10,102 nucleotides of DNA from positions 1 to 10,102 of the forward strand of contig JAHFTZ010000040.1 of the NCBI GenBank assembly GCA_023265355.1, written 5' to 3'. Both the position numbers and the translations under genes were made by a program. The number at the start of each line of letters is the position of its first letter. The first letter of the stretch is position 1. The stretch comes from Terriglobus sp. Its GTDB lineage: Bacteria; Acidobacteriota; Terriglobia; Terriglobales; Acidobacteriaceae. A model generated the notes under the pieces. It was not told the DNA's origin, did no database searches, and saw nothing but the letters and a program-made list of their open reading frames with translations. Below are positions 4,880-10,102 of the stretch, piece after piece.

Positions 4880-5890
4880 TTACACCTCTTCGAACATGTT
4901 GCTCCAGTACTGGCTGCGCGGCAAGGTCGATGTGACGATGGCCTGCGTGCCCTGGTCCAGAACGCGCCGTTGCGCCGCCACGGCGTCCGCTTCAGTCCGA
5001 TAGAGACCGAAGAGCGAAGATCCAGAGCCAGAGAGCATAGCCGTCACGGCCCGCTTCTCAACAGGAGTCTCTTCCATACCCTGAAGGGCGTGCAGGATGT
5101 CGCGCAAGGGGGGATGCTGCTGAAACACGACCTCTTGAAAGTCGTTTTCAATCCCGGTGCGGACAAGCGCAGGAAGAAGATTCCCGGCCAGGTCTTCACT
5201 GATCTCGTCAGTAAAGACACCGGAGGCGCCGGAACTACCTATGCCCGCCGGTGCAAAGGCAGACGCGTAGACACGGCTAAACTCTTCAAGTCTATCGAAT
5301 CCAGTGGCTTCGGTCAAAGCTTGAAGGCGGTCCCACTCCTTGAAAGCCGCCGGCGTGGACACCCCCACCGAAGGCACAGCCATTACGCACGGCGTCGGCG
5401 GCAGATCCGGAAACGGCACCACGACCTCCCCCCGCGAAAGCCCCACCGACGTCCCACCCAGGAGGAAAAGCGGTACATCCGACCCGATTTCTCCCGCCAG
5501 CGTAAGCCGTTCCGGCCCGGACAGCGCCTCTCCCAACTCCCGCTCCAGCCCCAGCAGCGCCGCCACGGCGTTCGCGGAACCGGCACCCATGCCTCCCTGA
5601 ATCGGCAGATTCTTCTGGATGTGGATCGTGACCTCGGCTGTGATCCTCATCCGCTCCAGCGCCGCCAGGACCATGCGCCAGGCGGTATTGGTTGCATTGG
5701 CAGGAACGGCAGGGTGGTTCGACTCCAGCGAGATCTTCGTCTCCGCCGCCCGGATAGCCGAGACGGTCACGAGATCATGTAGCGCCAGGGTCTGGTACAG
5801 CGTACACAGGCCATGAAAGCCGTCCGGACGCGTGGGTCCGATGCGGAGGCCGAGGTTGATCTTGGAGAAGGAGCGGACGCGAACAGGCAC
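4880..5890 (-). CDS. ispE: 4-diphosphocytidyl-2-C-methyl-D-erythritol kinase
   Basis: IspE phosphorylates CDP-methylerythritol with ATP, the fourth step of the MEP isoprenoid pathway; it is a cytosolic GHMP kinase. The signatures are SFSKINLGLRIG near the N-terminus, the ATP loop LPIQGGMGAGSANAVAAL at residues 95-112, GSDVPLFLLGG at 136-146 with catalytic D138, and the third GHMP motif LSGSGSSLFGLY at about 286-297. The chosen start is GTG (5888-5890), which puts the catalytic lysine at K10 as in E. coli. The frame is open to a GTG at 5950, but those extra 20 residues are not kinase-like. No Shine-Dalgarno precedes 5890; instead a -10 box ends 6 bases upstream, suggesting a leaderless message. 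At 336 residues it is longer than the E. coli protein (283), mostly through an insert around residues 190-240. It heads the minus-strand gene string. Confidence 0.95.
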   Translation of the reverse strand: MPVRVRSFSKINLGLRIGPTRPDGFHGLCTLYQTLALHDLVTVSAIRAAETKISLESNHPAVPANATNTAWRMVLAALERMRITAEVTIHIQKNLPIQGGMGAGSANAVAALLGLERELGEALSGPERLTLAGEIGSDVPLFLLGGTSVGLSRGEVVVPFPDLPPTPCVMAVPSVGVSTPAAFKEWDRLQALTEATGFDRLEEFSRVYASAFAPAGIGSSGASGVFTDEISEDLAGNLLPALVRTGIENDFQEVVFQQHPPLRDILHALQGMEETPVEKRAVTAMLSGSGSSLFGLYRTEADAVAAQRRVLDQGTQAIVTSTLPRSQYWSNMFEEV

Positions 5891-5896
5891 CCTTAG

Positions 5897-5927
5897 ATTG
5901 TAGAGATTTTCATGGAGATCATGCCAA
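5897..5927 (-). promoter_or_regulatory. Candidate sigma-70-type promoter of ispE
   Basis: On the minus strand TTGGCA (5922-5927, 5 of 6 to TTGACA) is followed after 19 bases by TACAAT (5897-5902, 5 of 6 to TATAAT). The spacer is long by 1-2 bases. Initiation about 7 bases after the -10 would fall at 5890, the first base of the GTG start codon. This would account for the absence of a ribosome-binding site. Confidence 0.5.
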
Positions 5928-5992
5928 GGACATAAGTGAGCGCAACCCACTCATATTTTCTGCAACCTTTCGCTCACCTCCTGCGTCAGATG

Positions 5993-6058
5993 TTGTGTGG
6001 GCAGCAACCCACCAAGCGACCGAGGGTCGCGAAATTCTTGATCCAGAGGATTCTGACG
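5993..6058 (+). promoter_or_regulatory. Structured hsp20 5' leader, RNA-thermometer-like
   Basis: Three stem-loops follow one another. I: UUG-(U)-GUGGG pairs with CCCACCAA across the loop CAGCAA (5993-6015). II: GCGACC-GAG-GGUCGC (6016-6030, perfect). III: AAUUCUU (6033-6039) pairs with GAGGAUU (6046-6052) across GAUCCA; this 7-bp helix has two U-G pairs and buries the Shine-Dalgarno AGAGGA (6045-6050). An alternative AUCC-AGA-GGAU hairpin also hides it. Firm hairpins followed by one weak SD-covering hairpin is the layout of ROSE-type thermometers of small heat-shock genes. The typical ROSE UYGCU and four consecutive U's are absent, so the class is unassigned. Confidence 0.5.
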
Positions 6059-6544
6059 ATGACGATTACTCGATTCAGCCCCCTTCATGACGTAGCCGTT
6101 CTGCAAAACCGCCTGAACTCCATCTTTTCCGACTTCGCCCGTCCCTCCACGGGAGAGACCGAGAGCCTGAACTCCGGCTCCTTTACACCGCCCGTGGACA
6201 TCTACGAGGATCCCCAGAAGCTGGCGCTCAGGATTGAAGTTCCCGGCATCCGTCCGGAGGATGTGGACATTCGCGTGGAAAACACCACCCTGACCGTACG
6301 TGGCGAGCGTAAATTTGCCACAGAGGATAAGGAAGAGAACTTCCACCGCGTAGAGCGCCGCTACGGAGCGTTTGTCCGAAGCTTCACTCTTCCCCAGACG
6401 CTGGACACCGAGCAGATCAAAGCCAATTACGAACACGGCGTACTGACCATCGAACTCCCCAAGAAGCCCGAGGCCAAGCCGAAGCAGATCAAGGTAGAGA
6501 TCGGCACAGGCGCAAGCCCGAAGCAGGTAGAAGCCGCAAAGTAA
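6059..6544 (+). CDS. Small heat-shock protein, Hsp20/alpha-crystallin family
   Basis: Small heat-shock proteins are ATP-independent holdases that bind unfolding proteins and pass them to ClpB/DnaK. The chosen ATG (6059-6061) follows AGAGGA (6045-6050) with an 8-base spacer; the frame is open from 5936 but the extra N-terminal residues do not look like the family. The product has 161 residues: an N-terminal arm at 1-43, the alpha-crystallin domain at about 44-135 (PPVDIYEDPQKLALRIEVPG, RRYGAFVRSFTLP, and the signature YEHGVLTIELPK at 124-135), then a C-terminal extension carrying the I-x-V anchoring motif in QIKVEI at 143-148. It lies 100 bases upstream of clpB on the same strand, its functional partner, and diverges from ispE. 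Its leader can fold over the Shine-Dalgarno, suggesting heat-controlled translation. Confidence 0.95.
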   Translation: MTITRFSPLHDVAVLQNRLNSIFSDFARPSTGETESLNSGSFTPPVDIYEDPQKLALRIEVPGIRPEDVDIRVENTTLTVRGERKFATEDKEENFHRVERRYGAFVRSFTLPQTLDTEQIKANYEHGVLTIELPKKPEAKPKQIKVEIGTGASPKQVEAAK

Positions 6545-6560
6545 CAGAACACGAAGAAAC

Positions 6561-6605
6561 AAAGATGCGCGGTCACGGTCTCTTTGAACCTGACCGCGCA
6601 TCTTT
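6561..6605 (+). terminator. Long stem-loop between hsp20 and clpB (terminator or attenuator)
   Basis: AAAGATGCGCGGTCA (6561-6575) and TGACCGCGCATCTTT (6591-6605) form a perfect 15-bp stem; inside the 15-base loop GGT/ACC can add three pairs. It begins 16 bases after the hsp20 stop. On plus only TTT-A follows, so it may terminate part of hsp20 transcription and make clpB expression unequal. No clear separate clpB promoter was seen between 6606 and 6644. Confidence 0.65.
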
Positions 6606-6644
6606 ATAGCACCTGGATTCTGATCGAAAGAGGTATCGAACGCA

Positions 6645-9254
6645 ATGGCAATCAACTGGGAAAAAATGACAGTCAAATCGCAGGCCGCTCTGCAGGGTGC
6701 AGGGCAGCAGGCAACGGAGAACGGTAACCCCGAGATCCTGCCGCTGCACCTTATGGCGTCGCTGTTGGAGGATCGCGAGGGCATCGTTCTGCCCGTACTC
6801 GAAAAGATCGGCGTACCCCCGCAGCAACTTCTCTCGACTGTGAATGCTGCCATTGAAAAGCTGCCCAAGATCCAGGGAGCTCAGCAGTCTCCCTCCCTCG
6901 GTGCCGCGCTGAACAAGGTACTGGAGCAAGCCTTTAAAGAGGCTCACAACTTCAAGGACGAGTACGTCTCCACCGAGCACCTTCTTCTGGCGCTCGCCCA
7001 GGGCCGCAATGAACCCGTGCAGCTTGCTCTGGCAGCCGTCGGAGCGACGCATGATGCGATCCTCCGCGCCCTGACCGCAGTGCGCGGAAACCAGCGCGTC
7101 ACGGATCAGAACCCCGAAGGCAAGTTCCAGGCACTGGAGAAGTACGCGAAGGACGTCACGGCGCAGGCACGCGAAGGCAAGCTCGACCCCGTCATCGGCC
7201 GCGATGACGAGATCCGCCGCGTGATCCAGGTGCTCAGCCGCCGCACGAAGAACAACCCCGTGCTCATCGGCGAGCCCGGCGTCGGCAAGACCGCGATCGT
7301 CGAAGGACTGGCGCGCCGCATCATCTCCGGCGACGTTCCGGATTCGCTCAAGGACAAGCGCGTGATCTCGCTCGACCTCGCCTCCATGCTGGCGGGAGCG
7401 AAGTTTCGTGGCGAGTTCGAAGAGCGCTTGAAAGCCGTTCTGAAAGAGATCGAAGACTCCAACGGCGAGATCATTCTCTTCATCGACGAGCTGCATACCC
7501 TCGTGGGTGCAGGTGCAGCAGAGGGCTCCATCGACGCCAGCAACATGCTGAAGCCGATGCTCGCGCGTGGCGGTCTACGCGCCATCGGAGCGACGACGCT
7601 CAACGAGTATCGCAAGTACATCGAAAAAGACGCGGCGCTCGAGCGACGCTTCCAGGTGGTTTACGTCGGCGAACCCAACGTGGAAGACACCATCTCCATC
7701 CTGCGCGGCCTGAAGGAGCGCTACGAGGCGCACCACAACGTGCGCATCAAGGACGCAGCCATCGTTGCGGCGGCGGAGCTCTCGCACCGTTACATCTCGG
7801 ACCGCTTTCTGCCCGACAAGGCCATCGATCTCGTCGACGAAGCTGCGGCTTCGCTCGCCATCCAGATCGGCAGCGTGCCCGTGGAGATCGACGCTCTGGA
7901 ACGCCGCGCCACCTCGCTTGAAATCGAGCGCACGGCGCTGAAGCGCGAAGAAGACGTGAACTCGCGCGAGCGCTTCGCCGTCGTGGAGAAAGAACTGGCG
8001 GAGCTGCAGGAGCAGGCAAGCGGTCTGCGTGCGCGCTGGCAGCGGGAGCGTGACGCGATCACGCTGATCGCCGAGCTGAAAAAGAAGGTGGAAGCCCTGC
8101 GCTTCGAAGCCGAAGACCAGACACGGCGCGGCAACCTGGAGCGCGCGGCCCAAATTCAGTACAGCGATCTTCCGCGCGCCGAAGCAGAACTGCGCCAGCT
8201 TGAAGCCACGCAGGATGGCTCCGACACCTCGCAGCGCATGCTGAAGGAAGAGGTGGACGAGGAAGACATCGCCGCCATCGTCTCGCGCTGGACAGGGATT
8301 CCCGTCAGCAAGATGCTGGAGGGCGAGGTGCAGAAGCTTGTGCAGATGGAAGAGCGCCTGCGCGAACGCGTGGTCGGACAGGACGAGGCTCTCTCCGCCG
8401 TGGCGAATGCGATCCGTCGCAGCCGCGCGGGTCTGAGCGATCCCAAGCGGCCCATCGGCAGCTTCATCTTCCTTGGCCCCACGGGCGTGGGTAAGACCGA
8501 AACCGCGCGCGCTCTCGCCGAATTCCTCTTCGACGACGAGCAGGCAATGGTGCGCATCGACATGAGCGAGTACATGGAGAAGCACGCCGTGGCACGCCTG
8601 ATCGGCGCACCCCCGGGATACGTCGGCTATGACGAAGGCGGTCAGCTCACCGAGTCGATTCGCCGCAGACCGTACGCCGTGGTTCTCTTCGACGAGATCG
8701 AGAAGGCGCATCCCGATGTCTTCAACGTCCTGTTGCAGGTGCTCGACGATGGCCGTCTGACCGACTCCAAAGGCCGTACGGTGGACTTCAAAAACACCGT
8801 GCTCATCATGACGTCGAACACAGGAGCGAGCCAGCTTTCGACGGCGTGGGCGAGTGGCGAAGATGGCTTTGAGGACGCGAAGGTGCGCGTGATGGACGAG
8901 CTGCGCAAGCAGTTCCGGCCTGAGTTCCTCAACCGCGTGGACGACATCGTGGTCTTCCATCCGCTGGCCGAATCGCAGCTGACGCACATCATAGACCTGC
9001 GCCTGAAGGACCTCGAAAACCTGCTGGCGGACCGTCGCATCACGCTGGACATGACGCCCTCGGCGCGGCAACTGATCTTCAAATCAGGCTACGACCGGGC
9101 TTACGGTGCTCGTCCCTTGAAGCGCGCGATTCAGCGCCTGGTGCAGGACCCGCTCGCGATGCGGATCCTCTCAGGCGAGGTGCTGCACGGCGATCACGTC
9201 GTAGTGGATGCGGAGGGCGAGAAGCTCGCCTTCCGCGTCGCGGAACGAGTGTAA
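6645..9254 (+). CDS. clpB: ATP-dependent chaperone ClpB (disaggregase)
   Basis: ClpB is a hexameric Hsp100 AAA+ ATPase that threads aggregated proteins through its pore together with DnaK and small Hsps. At 869 residues it matches the family (about 860). The domains are in order. The N-terminal Clp-N repeat domain covers about 1-150. NBD1 has Walker A GEPGVGKT (K215), Walker B FIDE (D281, E282) and pore loop AGAKFRGEF. The coiled-coil middle domain covers about 410-525. NBD2 has Walker A GPTGVGKT (K617), pore loop GYVGY (Y659) and Walker B FDE (D683, E684). A C-terminal domain contains [12 protein letters not shown]. The middle domain separates it from ClpA, and no ClpP-binding loop is evident. 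The ATG follows AAAGAGG (6627-6633) at 11 bases. It lies just downstream of hsp20, and no CIRCE operator was seen. Confidence 0.98.
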   Translation: MAINWEKMTVKSQAALQGAGQQATENGNPEILPLHLMASLLEDREGIVLPVLEKIGVPPQQLLSTVNAAIEKLPKIQGAQQSPSLGAALNKVLEQAFKEAHNFKDEYVSTEHLLLALAQGRNEPVQLALAAVGATHDAILRALTAVRGNQRVTDQNPEGKFQALEKYAKDVTAQAREGKLDPVIGRDDEIRRVIQVLSRRTKNNPVLIGEPGVGKTAIVEGLARRIISGDVPDSLKDKRVISLDLASMLAGAKFRGEFEERLKAVLKEIEDSNGEIILFIDELHTLVGAGAAEGSIDASNMLKPMLARGGLRAIGATTLNEYRKYIEKDAALERRFQVVYVGEPNVEDTISILRGLKERYEAHHNVRIKDAAIVAAAELSHRYISDRFLPDKAIDLVDEAAASLAIQIGSVPVEIDALERRATSLEIERTALKREEDVNSRERFAVVEKELAELQEQASGLRARWQRERDAITLIAELKKKVEALRFEAEDQTRRGNLERAAQIQYSDLPRAEAELRQLEATQDGSDTSQRMLKEEVDEEDIAAIVSRWTGIPVSKMLEGEVQKLVQMEERLRERVVGQDEALSAVANAIRRSRAGLSDPKRPIGSFIFLGPTGVGKTETARALAEFLFDDEQAMVRIDMSEYMEKHAVARLIGAPPGYVGYDEGGQLTESIRRRPYAVVLFDEIEKAHPDVFNVLLQVLDDGRLTDSKGRTVDFKNTVLIMTSNTGASQLSTAWASGEDGFEDAKVRVMDELRKQFRPEFLNRVDDIVVFHPLAESQLTHIIDLRLKDLENLLADRRITLDMTPSARQLIFKSGYDRAYGARPLKRAIQRLVQDPLAMRILSGEVLHGDHVVVDAEGEKLAFRVAERV

Positions 9255-9266
9255 GGTAGAAACCTA

Positions 9267-9980
9267 TCAGAAGAACTTCTCGAATTGCGGAAGCATGTCA
9301 TAGCCGATGAAGTTACTGACTATCTCTAGCGCACTAACGACTTCGAGTTTGTGTGCGATCCCCCCTTTGAACGTGAGAAACGCCACGAGCCGCTCGCCCG
9401 GCACTTCCTTACCATCACGCATACGGGTGACCTGGTACTCCGCGAAGGCGACCGGAGGGCGCACGCTTGGGAACTGCCCGAGAGCAATCGCAGTGAATAG
9501 AACCTGACGATGTTTATTTTCGTTTACCAACTCTTCAAGAACGGAGAGAGGGTGGGGAGCCGTCGTGGACTCTTCGTCGAAGCATGGCTGGAAGGAACGA
9601 ATCAAATCAACGGCATCCGGATGAACTCCTGCTAGCCGATTCCGCTCCATGTTTTCCTTCCACTTGCCTGTGGAATCACAGACTGGAAACTGGTTTACTC
9701 TGTTCGGTGTTTCTCCATTGGCAATAACGAGTTGCCAGACCAGATAGTCCAAACAGCTTCGTACATTCTGAAGGAAGTCTCCCGCTATAAGACCAAACCT
9801 TGCAGGTGGATCGGTCTCGGACTGAACGATATATCCATCTGGCGTATGAGGGTCTTTGTTCAGCTTTACTGGAGTGCTTTTCCAGTATTCACGCAGTACG
9901 TCCCGGAGTTCATCGTAGTGTTGCTTTGCGCGATAGAACTTCCACTGTATCTGCTGGGGTATACGTTCTGGCATCGACAT
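9267..9980 (-). CDS. Hypothetical protein with a possible degenerate HEPN-like motif
   Basis: I do not recognise this 237-residue protein as a named family. It looks soluble and helical, with no signal peptide or membrane segment. The N-terminal stretch WKFYRAKQHYDELRDVLREY (residues 13-32) is a charged helix. GDFLQNVRSCLDYLVWQLV (67-85) resembles the helix carrying the R-x4-H motif of HEPN-fold proteins, but here position 79 is Tyr in place of His, so RNase activity is doubtful. A second helical segment (PLSVLEELVNENKHRQVLF, around 143-161) follows. The ATG at 9980 (or a second at 9974) lacks a clear Shine-Dalgarno. The stop lies only 12 bases from that of clpB, convergently, with no strong terminator between. 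The region looks less GC-rich than clpB and may be accessory. Confidence 0.75.
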   Translation of the reverse strand: MSMPERIPQQIQWKFYRAKQHYDELRDVLREYWKSTPVKLNKDPHTPDGYIVQSETDPPARFGLIAGDFLQNVRSCLDYLVWQLVIANGETPNRVNQFPVCDSTGKWKENMERNRLAGVHPDAVDLIRSFQPCFDEESTTAPHPLSVLEELVNENKHRQVLFTAIALGQFPSVRPPVAFAEYQVTRMRDGKEVPGERLVAFLTFKGGIAHKLEVVSALEIVSNFIGYDMLPQFEKFF

Positions 9981-10102
9981 GCCGAGCAGCTTATCAGAGC
10001 CTGCGGAGGTTCCTCCAAAATCTTCTCCAGTTCTTTCTCAGAGAAGTACGCATGCCTACGGATATCGTCAACATAGACGTCCAGACCGAGTTGCCACTCT
10101 TC
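9866..10102 (-). CDS. Possible 3' end of an upstream gene (partial, overlapping)
   Basis: From the right edge a minus-strand frame is open for 78 codons to a TAA at 9866-9868. Its first ~34 residues look protein-like (EEWQLGLDVYVDDI, then FSEKELEKILEEPP). The part past 9980 (Cys/Ser/Tyr-rich) overlaps the start of the 237-residue gene by 115 bases in another frame and looks less like coding sequence. It may be the end of an upstream partner gene, or the true gene end may have been altered by a frameshift. The other minus frames in 9981-10102 are closed by stops or do not look like coding sequence. Confidence 0.3.
   Translation of the reverse strand, partial: EEWQLGLDVYVDDIRRHAYFSEKELEKILEEPPQALISCSACRCQNVYPSRYSGSSIAQSNTTMNSGTYCVNTGKALQ
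10005..10016. repeat. Short perfect inverted repeat upstream of the hypothetical gene
   Basis: GGAGGTTCCTCC reads the same on both strands and lies 25 bases before the ATG at 9980. It could be a dyad operator or chance. On the minus strand its GGAGG is too far from the ATG to serve as a ribosome-binding site. Confidence 0.3.

Noticed and set aside
5927..5959. A plus-strand promoter for hsp20 (AGGACA ... CATATT or TATTTT)
   Set aside because: Matches are only about 4 of 6 and spacers are 19-21 bases. No convincing sigma-70 or sigma-32 promoter could be named, though one must exist in this region.
5936..6058. Upstream in-frame extension of hsp20 to an ATG at 5936
   Set aside because: The 41 extra residues are unlike Hsp20 N-termini, and the ATG at 6059 has a well-placed AGAGGA. 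The same DNA forms the leader hairpins.
6545..6644. CIRCE operator before clpB
   Set aside because: The strong inverted repeat (6561-6605) does not match TTAGCACTC-N9-GAGTGCTAA; it is a terminator-like stem.
7575..9071. Minus-strand open frame (498 codons) inside clpB
   Set aside because: clpB shows all domains intact in the sense frame. Antisense frames of this length are common in GC-rich ClpB genes, and no start signal was seen.
1..10102. CRISPR arrays, insertion sequences, phage or integrase genes
   Set aside because: No spaced direct repeats, transposase motifs, terminal inverted repeats or attachment-site duplications at the tRNA were seen. The tRNA-Gln is flanked by core genes on both sides.

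Overview
The window looks like a chromosomal segment of a GC-rich bacterium. The style of the proteins (low-complexity tails on the ribosomal proteins, an IspE that begins PVRVRSFSKINLGL-like, an N-terminally extended PRPP synthetase) suggests Acidobacteriota, class Terriglobia (Granulicella/Terriglobus/Edaphobacter relatives). That assignment is an inference from protein character, not from a search.

Layout. Positions 1-363 (+) hold the 3' end of an unrecognised gene. It converges on a strong bidirectional terminator (377-416). From 431 to 5890 everything lies on the minus strand. In transcription order this is ispE, tRNA-Gln(UUG), prs, rplY (bL25/CTC), pth, rpsF (bS6), rpsR (bS18) and rplI (bL9). 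The ispE - tRNA-Gln - prs - rplY - pth order matches a core arrangement known from Proteobacteria; here it continues directly into the small-subunit cluster rpsF-rpsR-rplI, with no ssb or priB between rpsF and rpsR. From about 5990 to 9254 the plus strand carries hsp20 (small heat-shock protein) and clpB (disaggregase), two partners in protein disaggregation. From 9267 to the right edge the minus strand carries an unrecognised 237-residue protein with a possible degenerate HEPN-like motif, and the tail of a possible upstream gene. This end looks less GC-rich by eye and accessory.

How the genes work together. Most of the window is translation and core metabolism: ribosomal proteins, a peptidyl-tRNA recycling enzyme, a glutamine tRNA, the PRPP supply for nucleotides and an isoprenoid (MEP pathway) kinase. 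The divergent arm is protein quality control.

No mobile element, CRISPR array, phage or defence cluster is visible. The points most worth following are regulatory: (i) three consecutive stem-loops in the hsp20 5' leader, the last of which buries the Shine-Dalgarno in a weak G-U-containing helix, like an RNA thermometer; (ii) a good -10/-35 placed so that ispE mRNA would begin at its GTG start codon (leaderless); (iii) two abutting hairpins in the rpsF leader, a place where S6:S18 autoregulation is known in other bacteria; (iv) long low-complexity extensions on all four ribosomal proteins.
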